Source: Candidatus Woesearchaeota archaeon
Lineage (GTDB): Archaea; Nanobdellota; Nanobdellia; Woesearchaeales; JACPBV01
Assembly (NCBI GenBank): GCA_016180165.1
Contig: JACPBU010000102.1
Coordinates: forward strand, 1-6,048
Reading direction: 5' to 3'
DNA length: 6,048 nt
Positions 1 to 5,416 of this stretch are shown piece after piece (the first letter of the stretch is position 1; the number at the start of each line of letters is the position of its first letter). The notes under the pieces were generated by a model. It ran no database searches. It saw only the letters and a program-made list of their open reading frames with translations, and had not been told where the DNA came from. Position numbers and translations under genes: made by a program.

Positions 1-1
1 C

Positions 2-973
2 GATGATGAGAAACGCGCCCAGTATGACCAGTATGGGGATGCTGACACATTCAAGAAGGCTTCCGGCTTTTCTGGATTCGACCCGGGAGCGTTCGGCGGT
101 TTTGATTTTTCTGATTTTGCGTCTTTTGATTTCGGCGATATCTTTGACCGGTTTTTCGGCGGCGGGGGAAGCGGAGGCGGCGGAGGGGCCGGATTTGGCA
201 GGAGGGGAAGAAGGGCTTCCCGCGGCAATGACCTTCGGTATGATATGGAGATTATCCTCGAAGAAGCAGCTTTTGGTGTTGAAAAAGAGATAACAATCCC
301 GAGAAATGAGCAGTGCCCGGACTGCAAAGGAAGCGGCGCTGCCAACGAAGACAGCATTTCAACGTGCCCTGACTGCAATGGCTCAGGCTATGTGCGCAGG
401 ACTCAAAGGACGCACTTTGGCATATTCTCAACTTCCGGGCCGTGCGGCAAGTGCCGTGGAGAGGGGAAATACATCAAGGAAGAATGCAGAGAATGCGACG
501 GCACCGGAGTGGTGCACACAAGAAAAAAAATCACGCTGAAGATTCCTCCCGGAGCAGAAGAGGGAACAAATCTCCGCATCGCAGGCGCAGGCGAAGCTGG
601 CGAGCGGGGAGGCGCCCAGGGCGACCTCTACATCGTGCTGCACATGAAACAGCATCCTGTCTTTGAAAGGGAAGGTGATGATATCCACGCAAAAGTCAAG
701 CTTCCTTTTACCGTTGCAGCGCTGGGCGGGGAGATTGATGTCCCGACGCTGGAAGGCAAGGCAAGGCTGAAGATTCCCCCGGGAACGCAGTCAAACACCG
801 TCCTCAGGATGCGGGAAAAAGGAATACCCTATCTGCACAACCATGGAAGAGGGGATGAAATGGTCGAAGTGGTGATTGAGGTTCCTGAGCACCTGACCAA
901 AAAGCAGAAAAAACTGCTTGAGGATTTTGCCAAAGAGGGCAGCAAAGGCATTTTGGGGAAAGTGTTTGGTTAG
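2..973 (+). CDS. dnaJ: Chaperone DnaJ (Hsp40), 5'-truncated by window edge
   Basis: Type I DnaJ co-chaperone, which delivers unfolded clients to DnaK and stimulates its ATPase in the cytoplasm. The visible 323 residues begin DDEKRAQYDQYG, the end of the J domain (helix IV). About 60 N-terminal residues, including the HPD motif, lie outside the window. Then come a G/F-rich linker (visible residues about 20-65, ending in a glycine run), a zinc domain with all four CxxCxGxG modules intact (CPDCKGSG, CPDCNGSG, CGKCRGEG, CRECDGTG), and the two C-terminal beta-sandwich client-binding domains (GDLYIVLHMKQHPVFERE, LPFTVAALGGEIDVPTLEG) with a dimerisation tail. The ATG at 245 is an internal methionine, because the frame is open to the window edge with DnaJ sequence. 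In archaea this family is generally thought to have come from bacteria along with DnaK and GrpE; dnaK and grpE are not in the window. The stop codon lies in a 22-bp tandem duplication. Confidence 0.97.
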   Translation, partial: DDEKRAQYDQYGDADTFKKASGFSGFDPGAFGGFDFSDFASFDFGDIFDRFFGGGGSGGGGGAGFGRRGRRASRGNDLRYDMEIILEEAAFGVEKEITIPRNEQCPDCKGSGAANEDSISTCPDCNGSGYVRRTQRTHFGIFSTSGPCGKCRGEGKYIKEECRECDGTGVVHTRKKITLKIPPGAEEGTNLRIAGAGEAGERGGAQGDLYIVLHMKQHPVFEREGDDIHAKVKLPFTVAALGGEIDVPTLEGKARLKIPPGTQSNTVLRMREKGIPYLHNHGRGDEMVEVVIEVPEHLTKKQKKLLEDFAKEGSKGILGKVFG

Positions 974-995
974 TTTGGGGAAGGTGTTTGGTTAG
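952..995. repeat. 22-bp tandem duplication across the dnaJ stop codon
   Basis: Bases 952-973 and 974-995 are the same 22-base unit, starting TTTGGGGAA and ending GTGTTTGGTTAG. They differ only at 961 (A) versus 983 (G). The first copy encodes the last residues and stop of DnaJ; the second is non-coding. The duplication leaves the DnaJ C-terminus unchanged, since the original stop is kept in copy one. It looks like a recent slippage or small duplication event. Confidence 0.9.
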
Positions 996-1019
996 ATTTC
1001 TTTACTGCTTGTATTGAGA

Positions 1020-1025
1020 TTTTTT
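1020..1025 (+). terminator. Oligo-T terminator candidate for dnaJ
   Basis: A run of six T lies 47 bases after the dnaJ stop codon with no GC-rich stem before it. Archaeal RNA polymerase can terminate at such short T tracts. The gene on the other side converges on this one, so a terminator here is expected. Confidence 0.4.
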
Positions 1026-1081
1026 CCTGCGGGTTCTGGAATGTAGGCGGGGAATCTGGGGGTATAAACGAATCATTAGAG

Positions 1082-1088
1082 AAAAAAA
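1082..1088 (-). terminator. Oligo-T terminator candidate for the caspase-like operon
   Basis: Seven consecutive A on the plus strand read as T7 on the minus strand, 13 bases beyond the stop of the last operon gene (1102-1104). No stem precedes it, which fits archaeal oligo-T termination. Together with the T6 at 1020 it closes the two convergent transcripts. Confidence 0.5.
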
Positions 1089-1101
1089 CAAACCTTAGGC
1101 T

Positions 1102-1500
1102 TCACTCCCCCTTTCTCATTTCAGGTTTCTCCCCCATTTCATATTTCTTCTTCATGTCAAATAAACTGCCAACAGCAAGATGCACTCCAGCCCCGAACAT
1201 CTCCTGGGCAAGCTCTTTCTTTGACATCTCTTTAAGCATCTCTTTCCTTTCATGCCATATCTTTGGAAAAACATCTTCAACCATTGAGCGAATGACGGCA
1301 GCAGGCAGATATTCATTCAGTTTGTCCCTCGGAAAGTCAACGTGGATACCATCTGATTCTTCATTTGACCATTCTTCTTGCAGCTTCCGGAAGCATTCGA
1401 AGCAGGAATGCTTTTTGACATTAAGCATATTTTCAGGGCACTCAATCCCTTGCCCGCAGAAGCTGCAGCTTATCCTCTCAATCTTGATTTCGTTCTCCAT
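1102..1500 (-). CDS. Zinc-finger (CxxC...CxxC) hypothetical protein, 132 aa
   Basis: I do not recognise the family. The N-terminus carries CSFC (C12, C15) and CFEC (C33, C36), a four-cysteine treble-clef or ribbon-type zinc site with a 17-residue loop; C21 and H31 are extra possible ligands. The rest is mostly helical and strongly charged (about residues 62-125, with KEMLKEMSKKELAQEMFGAG) and has no membrane segment or signal peptide, so the protein is probably cytoplasmic. It is the last gene of the operon: its ATG directly abuts the TAG of the caspase-like gene (zero spacing). A GGAGG on the minus strand lies about 11 bases upstream, inside the preceding gene, so expression is probably coupled. 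By context it could be an adaptor, inhibitor or substrate-recruiting partner of the protease; this is inference. An oligo-T tract follows the stop. Confidence 0.85.
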   Translation of the reverse strand: MENEIKIERISCSFCGQGIECPENMLNVKKHSCFECFRKLQEEWSNEESDGIHVDFPRDKLNEYLPAAVIRSMVEDVFPKIWHERKEMLKEMSKKELAQEMFGAGVHLAVGSLFDMKKKYEMGEKPEMRKGE

Positions 1501-2217
1501 CTAGAAGCTCGCCTCCCCATCCCCGCGCATATCCAAAAACTCAAGATTCCATGCTAAAGCAAACCTGACTAAAGGGACATCTCCATAGGGGTCATCTTCG
1601 CTTGTCCCGAACGACCTTATGCTCTGCCGGTATTCTTCTTTTGTCCTTGCTATTGCAGCAGTTACTGTTTCCCCGAAAACAAGCGAATTGATCAGGGTAG
1701 CGCATGCTTTCTTAAATGGCAGCGCATTTCGGTCTTTATTGGGCGAAGCGGTTCTTGAAGGGTCGATGACAATCATAAATTTAGCGCTGTATCCGATATA
1801 ATAGCAAATCTCGTTAATTATCGAAATATTGCGAGATTTTCTAGTATAGTAAATCACCTTTTGGATTTTCGAGAATTTCGGTGATTTACTATAACCTAAT
1901 TCCTCAAGGGAATCGCATGAGAGCGCGTAGATTATCTTTCCTTCTGATAAGTGGATATTTATTTCATCGAGGATGATTTCGTCCTTATGCCCGGCAACAT
2001 TCCTTTTGTTTCCGTGACCATTAAGAAAAACCAGTTTTGGAGAATCCTCGGCCAGGGCTTTTTCAAGGTTCTCCCTTGTTGCCGATTCCTCAGGCAATTC
2101 TGTGAGGTGGATTCCTTCCATCTCTTTTACAGTTTTAACGATTTCTTGTGAGAATGCAAATAAGTAAGAGGTGATAGTATCATGTTTCGGCCTGGAAACC
2201 AGAAATACTTTGGCCAT
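1501..2217 (-). CDS. Caspase-like (CHAT/clan CD) cysteine peptidase, 238 aa
   Basis: A putative cytoplasmic caspase-fold protease. Order of elements: first strand AKVFLVSRPKHD (residues 2-13); helix (about 17-33); strand and histidine motif KLVFLNGHGN with H68; strand and cysteine motif GKIIYALSCDS with C101; a later strand YIGYSAKFMIVID (140-152); and a C-terminal segment FALAWNLEFLDMRGDGEASF (219-238) resembling the end of CHAT/gingipain-like domains. His in hhhxxGHG and Cys after a hydrophobic strand are the clan CD dyad, and spacing and length fit a single compact caspase domain with no prodomain. Between LG (108) and IGY (141) there are about 32 residues, more than I expect for the family; the stretch is Lys/Arg/Tyr-rich and its DNA holds two inverted repeats. 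The ATG lies 6 bases after the 71-aa gene's stop. Substrate specificity is unknown. The fold call is firm; protease activity is inferred from the intact dyad. Confidence 0.82.
   Translation of the reverse strand: MAKVFLVSRPKHDTITSYLFAFSQEIVKTVKEMEGIHLTELPEESATRENLEKALAEDSPKLVFLNGHGNKRNVAGHKDEIILDEINIHLSEGKIIYALSCDSLEELGYSKSPKFSKIQKVIYYTRKSRNISIINEICYYIGYSAKFMIVIDPSRTASPNKDRNALPFKKACATLINSLVFGETVTAAIARTKEEYRQSIRSFGTSEDDPYGDVPLVRFALAWNLEFLDMRGDGEASF
1806..1839. repeat. Inverted repeat, 8-bp arms, inside the caspase-like gene
   Basis: AAATCTCG at 1806-1813 is perfectly complementary to CGAGATTT at 1832-1839, with an 18-base loop. It lies 5 bases from the larger inverted repeat at 1845-1893, so the mRNA of the minus-strand gene could fold into two adjacent hairpins in this segment. 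Confidence 0.6.
1845..1893. repeat. Perfect 14-bp inverted repeat inside the caspase-like gene
   Basis: TATAGTAAATCACC at 1845-1858 pairs perfectly with GGTGATTTACTATA at 1880-1893 around a 21-base loop. On the minus strand the outer arm begins exactly at the Tyr109 codon, eight residues after catalytic Cys101; the arms encode parts of YSKSP and KVIYY. No target-site duplication is visible at its ends, and its 49-base length is not a multiple of three. A strong stem-loop in the mRNA or a small palindromic insertion are both possible. Confidence 0.8.
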
Positions 2218-2223
2218 CGTGAG

Positions 2224-2439
2224 CTATGCACCGCCTGCAAGTATCTTGAGCATATTTATCTGAACATCAACCACCTTCTTGCCAAATTCGTCTTGCCGCT
2301 CAATGTGGTTGATGATGTCCTTCACCGAAATACCCTCTCCGCTTCCAAGCATTATCTTTGATTCCGGGTTTAAGGTGCTAAACCGGGCTAAGACTAGCTT
2401 TCTCCTCTCCTCTTCCAGATTAAATTGTCCCTGTTTCAT
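2224..2439 (-). CDS. Small conserved-looking hypothetical protein, 71 aa
   Basis: I cannot name this family. The protein is acidic/basic mixed and soluble: an N-terminal helix (EEERRKLVLARFSTL, residues 9-23), a short strand-like IMLGSGEGIS (29-38), then a long helix (VKDIINHIERQDEFGKKVVDVQINMLKIL, split by F52-G53). From memory it resembles small single-domain proteins common in archaeal genomes, of the general form 'LxxGSGxxxxxxxIxHIExxDExGKKxVxxQ'; this is only an impression. Its ATG overlaps the previous gene's TGA by 4 bases (ATGA), and GGGGAT lies just upstream of the ATG as a possible ribosome binding site. The caspase-like gene follows after 6 bases, so it is part of that operon and might be a regulator or partner of the protease. 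Confidence 0.8.
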   Translation of the reverse strand: MKQGQFNLEEERRKLVLARFSTLNPESKIMLGSGEGISVKDIINHIERQDEFGKKVVDVQINMLKILAGGA

Positions 2440-2615
2440 ACAATCCCCAATGCCTCAATTTTTTGCAGTATCTTCCTCCCTAACGCCGTGTTGCTTGAGA
2501 CCTCAGGAAATGCAGCATCCCATGAAAAGGTTTTACCGTCGACAATCGCTATGACCTGGCTTCTTTCGGGGACAGGAAGGTTGGCATATGCTTTTAAAAA
2601 TTTTTCTTTGCTCAT
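2436..2615 (-). CDS. Small hypothetical protein, 59 aa, first gene of the caspase-like operon
   Basis: Unrecognised family; a compact soluble protein beginning MSKEKFLKAYANLPVPERSQ, followed by a strand IAIVDGKTFSW (22-32) and a helix ending ALGRKILQKIEALGIV. The frame is also open to an ATG at 2717, which would add 34 residues, but I choose 2615 for two reasons. A TATA-like AAATATATA lies about 30 bases upstream of the 2615 ATG, which suits a near-leaderless archaeal mRNA. The extension would also run back over a transposase remnant read on the other strand and has no ribosome binding site. The TGA overlaps the next gene's ATG by 4 bases. It leads the operon with the 71-aa protein, the caspase-like peptidase and the zinc-finger protein; the role is unknown. 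Confidence 0.72.
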   Translation of the reverse strand: MSKEKFLKAYANLPVPERSQVIAIVDGKTFSWDAAFPEVSSNTALGRKILQKIEALGIV

Positions 2616-2638
2616 GGAACATTGAAGGGGCTCGTAAG

Positions 2639-2656
2639 GTATATATTTGTTTCGAT
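2639..2656 (-). promoter_or_regulatory. Archaeal TATA/BRE promoter for the caspase-like operon
   Basis: On the minus strand the sequence reads CGAAACAAATATATACC. AAATATATA is a TATA box and the purine-rich CGAAAC just upstream fits a TFB recognition element. Its centre (about 2645) is 30 bases from the ATG at 2615, placing transcription start a few bases before the start codon. It would drive all four minus-strand genes. Confidence 0.6.
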
Positions 2657-2691
2657 TTAGATATGGCCAAATGCCAGCCGAAAGCTCTCTG

Positions 2692-2775
2692 CCTTGCCCA
2701 ATAACCTCAGAAATCATCGGGCACTATCAGATTCGCTGGTGCATAGAAACCTACCACTGGGACATAAAGCAAAAG
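2692..2775 (+). pseudogene. Remnant of a DDE transposase C-terminal region
   Basis: The translated strip PITSEIIGHYQIRWCIETYH followed by WDIKQ matches the signature around the last catalytic acid of IS4/IS701-type DDE transposases, 'EII..Y..RW.IE.f....KQ'; the Glu codon is at 2746-2748. The frame is open only from 2638 to a stop at 2845, the sequence after KQ no longer looks like transposase, and none of the other catalytic residues is present. It is therefore a fragment of an old insertion and not a functional gene. It lies in the divergent control region between the caspase-like operon and the transglutaminase-like gene. No terminal repeats could be assigned. Confidence 0.6.
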
Positions 2776-2851
2776 TGCGAAAGTATAGTTAGTGAATCAG
2801 ATAGAAGTACGGACAGGGAACCGTCGCCCTGGAGCAAAATAAACTGAGCGA

Positions 2852-2871
2852 TAAGGAAAACGCTTTTAAAC
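2852..2871 (+). promoter_or_regulatory. Archaeal TATA/BRE promoter for the 758-aa gene
   Basis: TTTTAAA at 2864-2870 is preceded by the purine-rich GGAAAACG (BRE-like). Its centre is 25 bases upstream of the ATG at 2892, so the transcript would begin at or very near the start codon. No Shine-Dalgarno sequence is present, which supports a leaderless mRNA and this choice of start. Confidence 0.6.
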
Positions 2872-2891
2872 AAAGATACAAAAGATCAGGT

Positions 2892-5168
2892 ATGGCCGGA
2901 ACCGTAAGCGTCTTTTCAGTATATCACCAGAAGTTCATCTCTCTGCTCAGCCGATTGCAGCATGCAGAACAGGCTTTCTCCATGCACCACGCCAAGTTAT
3001 CGCTTGATTATGACCGGCTGTCCAAGGTCCTTCTTGGGTCAGAGCTTGGCAATTCTCCCAAAGAAGTCTTAACTGCCATTAAACCTATACCATGGGCAGG
3101 GACATTCCAGATGTTCCGAAAAAGCTTCGCACACTTTTGCAGGCTGGGTATCTTCTCACGTGGGCGGATAAAACATGAGACAGATTTTGCCTGGGAATGG
3201 CTGCAGGTTTCCAGATCGAACCCTGATATCCCTGGCCGCGATGAGTGGAATACCAGCGCCGGAAATCTTTATCATTCCCTCATCCAACTGAAAAATTTGA
3301 GGTATAACCTCAGTGAGATTATAAGAAAAGCTGAAAAAGATTTTGATAATTCTCCCAAAAAAGTGGCTTCCCCGGCCAAACTCATCAAGCTCAAAAATCT
3401 TCTTTCTTTTGCGCATGACCAACTCAAGGGCGCCGGCGGGCTATGTTCGCTTTCTGACAAAGGCATTGCAGCCTTCCAGGCATTTGATTTTCCTGCATTC
3501 CGGTTGAATGGGCAGGAAGAGCAGGCAGCATTGCAAAAAATGGTTCATGAGGTTAGAGCTGTCTCGCCAGAACTGTTCCCCGCGCAGTCGCTTCCTGCCC
3601 GCTTAACATTGTCGTTTTTCATCCAGCGGCTTTCAATTCTCCTCGAATGGCGGTTCATCCATCCGGAATATATCGAGAGGAGAAAATTCCTTGCAAGGGC
3701 GGGGAAAACTGCCGCCGCTATCGGGCTTGCCAGCCTTTTTTCGCCTTTTTTAAGCGAAGCCGGCGGGCAGGATTTCAAGATAAAAACCCCCCAAACCAGG
3801 ATTTATAGAGATTTTATTTCTGGCTGGAACTATAATTTTCTTAAGAGAGTAAAAAAAGGATGGGAGCTTATTTTTTATGATGCAGTGCATTATAAAGTTG
3901 CGCTTGGGGGTATGCCAACGCTTAACATGGAAGGCGGGAAAGATGCCCTGTATGAAGCTATAAAAAAGTCCTTACCTAGTATTAGCCGCCAGGTAGAGAC
4001 AGATGCCGGTAAAAAAATAGCCGGCATTTTAAAAGACTCGCCTTCCTACCTTGAGCTTAAGGGGTTATACCAAAAATATATTCCAGAGGATACCTCATTC
4101 TTTGAGCAAAGGGCAGCAGAGACGCTAACCCGGATGTGTTTGGAAGTATTTGGTTCCTACCTTGGCGCATATTCTCTGGATAAAGCCCCAGTAGAAGATA
4201 AAATCGAATTCTTGCAATGCCTGCATAGAGGCATCATCATGAGTGGCCACCCAACAATATCCCCTATGTCAGGAATTTACGACACGGGTTCTTTGCTCTG
4301 GGCGCTTAAGGAAAAAAAATGGGATTGCGATACCATAACAATGTTATTTGTCATCTTTGGTGAAGTGATGGATTTTCCATTCTCTTTCGTCCCGGTTCCG
4401 AGGCATGTATTCCTTTCGTGGGGCGCATCAATTGAAAAATACCCGTTTTTCTTTGAAAGCAGGGAGGGTTTTGGATATGTTGATGATAAGCAAATGCCGT
4501 TAAAGATTTCAAGAGGGGAATGTTACAGTTTTTCTGGAGATATTGCCTGCCTTGACGCCCTTGGAGTATATCTTTCCAGTATCCTCGAAGATGAAAAATT
4601 CAAAGATCAGGTGGGAGAAGATAATTTTGAGCATTATAGAGGTTACCTTAAGGGTTCAAAAGACCTTCGCTCCTATCTTGTAAGAAACTACCGAAGAGAT
4701 AAGGTGTTCAGGCCTGGCGAAAAATACCCGGTAGCTTTCAATTTTTTTGAAGCCTACCTTGCAAAAGACGCATATAAAGATGTTGAGAATTATCATGAGT
4801 TGAGAGAGAAAGGCTATTACCTTCGCCCCCTGGAATGGAAAAAGCTCCGCTCTCAGTTTTATTATGATGCCGGGCTGGCTGTTTTTTATGAAAAAGGCGG
4901 GGACATAACACGGCGTCAAGACGATGCAATCATGGAGTTTGTTAAAAATAATCGGGAGAATACGAGGAAGGCGCTCTTTCTCTTTATAGAAGGGCTGGAT
5001 ATTGACCCAAAGAACCTTGGGCTTATCCAGATGTTCACTATAATCAGCTCATTTTATCTCAAATTCTACAGGGACGATATCATTTCAGGATTGCGGGACC
5101 GCTGGCTGGAGGTGCTCAAGGAACTCCAGCCTAGATTTGCAGAACAAGTTCGAAAAATTATTCCATGA
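2892..5168 (+). CDS. Transglutaminase-like protein with internal Tat-like/transmembrane segment, 758 aa
   Basis: A large protein with a transglutaminase/papain-like core. The motifs are KKWDCDTITMLF (C479), PVPRHVFLSW (H505) and FFFESREGFGY (E522), in the order and spacing of a Cys-His-acid triad (26 and 17 residues). Related proteins of this type carry 'DCD...P.H.F..W...WE...G'. Such cores can act as cysteine peptidases, amidases or crosslinkers; the reaction here is unknown. Residues 1-255 are mostly helical and polar with no recognised domain. At 263-290 there is RRKFLARAGKTAAAIGLASLF, resembling a Tat signal or a single membrane anchor but placed mid-protein. Residues about 655-740 are helical and TPR-like (RKALFLFIEGLDIDPKNLG). 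If the segment is an anchor, the core would face outward. The ATG at 2892 is chosen for its TATA box 25 bases upstream; the frame is open back to a stop at 2802 but with no ATG. The gene is monocistronic and divergent from the caspase-like operon. Confidence 0.75.
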   Translation: MAGTVSVFSVYHQKFISLLSRLQHAEQAFSMHHAKLSLDYDRLSKVLLGSELGNSPKEVLTAIKPIPWAGTFQMFRKSFAHFCRLGIFSRGRIKHETDFAWEWLQVSRSNPDIPGRDEWNTSAGNLYHSLIQLKNLRYNLSEIIRKAEKDFDNSPKKVASPAKLIKLKNLLSFAHDQLKGAGGLCSLSDKGIAAFQAFDFPAFRLNGQEEQAALQKMVHEVRAVSPELFPAQSLPARLTLSFFIQRLSILLEWRFIHPEYIERRKFLARAGKTAAAIGLASLFSPFLSEAGGQDFKIKTPQTRIYRDFISGWNYNFLKRVKKGWELIFYDAVHYKVALGGMPTLNMEGGKDALYEAIKKSLPSISRQVETDAGKKIAGILKDSPSYLELKGLYQKYIPEDTSFFEQRAAETLTRMCLEVFGSYLGAYSLDKAPVEDKIEFLQCLHRGIIMSGHPTISPMSGIYDTGSLLWALKEKKWDCDTITMLFVIFGEVMDFPFSFVPVPRHVFLSWGASIEKYPFFFESREGFGYVDDKQMPLKISRGECYSFSGDIACLDALGVYLSSILEDEKFKDQVGEDNFEHYRGYLKGSKDLRSYLVRNYRRDKVFRPGEKYPVAFNFFEAYLAKDAYKDVENYHELREKGYYLRPLEWKKLRSQFYYDAGLAVFYEKGGDITRRQDDAIMEFVKNNRENTRKALFLFIEGLDIDPKNLGLIQMFTIISSFYLKFYRDDIISGLRDRWLEVLKELQPRFAEQVRKIIP
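3678..3763 (+). other. Internal Tat-like twin-arginine and hydrophobic segment (codons 263-291)
   Basis: These codons encode RRKFLARAG followed by a hydrophobic stretch TAAAIGLASLFSPFL and then a small-residue region SEAGG. This has the n-, h- and c-region order of a Tat signal peptide (RRxFL), yet it lies after 262 residues of the same open frame. I see no in-frame ATG or ribosome binding site immediately upstream that would make it an N-terminus. Confidence 0.55.
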
Positions 5169-5184
5169 TTGCATCCGGGGATAA

Positions 5185-5190
5185 TTTTTT
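5185..5190 (+). terminator. Oligo-T terminator candidate for the 758-aa gene
   Basis: Six T lie 17 bases after the stop codon at 5166-5168, in the same style as the other candidate terminators in the window. Confidence 0.4.
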
Positions 5191-5194
5191 ACCG

Positions 5195-5281
5195 ATCATT
5201 CAGCATCCTGATAATGCCCGTCCGAAGAGAAAAATATTCTCCATTATTGCATCGCCGGTGAGTTTCAAACAACTGAATGAT
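5195..5281. repeat. Nested inverted repeats, possible structured RNA
   Basis: Three complementary pairs nest inside each other: ATCATTCAG (5195-5203) with CTGAATGAT (5273-5281); ATAATG (5211-5216) with CATTAT (5242-5247); GAGAA (5227-5231) with TTCTC (5237-5241). The middle strand AGAAAAATATTCTCC (5228-5242) can alternatively pair with 5312-5328, which is its reverse complement apart from a 2-base insertion. The arrangement could be a structured 3' UTR, a small RNA or just AT-rich coincidence. Confidence 0.4.
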
Positions 5282-5298
5282 AACATTTTACAACAACA

Positions 5299-5306
5299 TT
5301 TATATA
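5299..5306 (+). promoter_or_regulatory. Consensus archaeal TATA box in the spacer
   Basis: TTTATATA, the best TATA motif in the window, predicts transcription start near 5328. The ATP-grasp start codon is 112 bases beyond that, and three oligo-T tracts intervene. It may therefore drive a long leader for the ATP-grasp gene, a short RNA, or a minus-strand transcript, since the motif is near-palindromic. Confidence 0.4.
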
Positions 5307-5404
5307 GAAGCGGAGAATATATTTTTCTGGAAATATTTTTTGCAGAAATTTTTTGATTTTATATTTTTTTGAAAAGAATCGGGCGATGAAAGATTAGGAA
5401 AGCA

Positions 5405-5416
5405 TAGCATAAAACA
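5405..5416 (+). promoter_or_regulatory. Candidate proximal promoter for the ATP-grasp gene
   Basis: ATAAAA (5409-5414) in AGCATAAAACAA is centred about 28 bases before the ATG at 5440, the spacing seen for the two other promoters here, and would give a near-leaderless mRNA. TTTTATAT at 5357-5364 is an alternative that would give a leader of about 50 bases. No Shine-Dalgarno sequence precedes the ATG. Confidence 0.35.

Noticed and set aside
428..688. Minus-strand and alternative plus-strand frames within dnaJ
   Set aside because: The dnaJ frame carries complete family motifs throughout; the others are compositional shadows of it.
1154..1504. A 116-codon plus-strand frame opposite the zinc-finger gene
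   Set aside because: It is the antisense image of the minus-strand gene, Ser/Phe-rich with no motif. The minus-strand frame has a paired CxxC motif and operon spacing.
2782..2789. AGTATAGT shared between the transposase scar region and the end of the 14-bp inverted repeat at 1843-1850
   Set aside because: Only 8 bases match exactly and the flanks diverge; in AT-rich sequence this is too short to link the inverted repeat to the transposase.
2805..2891. Upstream in-frame extension of the 758-aa protein
   Set aside because: The frame is open for 29 codons before the ATG, but there is no ATG and no ribosome binding site, and a TATA box lies inside it 25 bases before the ATG at 2892.
5190..5285. 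Possible box C/D guide RNA (TGATAATG and CTGA-like boxes)
   Set aside because: The C-like box deviates from RUGAUGA and the spacing to the nearest CTGA is about 60 bases, far from the 12-14 expected in archaeal C/D RNAs.
5165..5356. A 63-codon plus-strand frame overlapping the end of the 758-aa gene by ATGA
   Set aside because: The overlap looks like coupling, but the frame runs through an oligo-T terminator, the inverted repeats and a consensus TATA box. It ends in a low-complexity FLEIFFAEIF tail and shows no recognisable domain.
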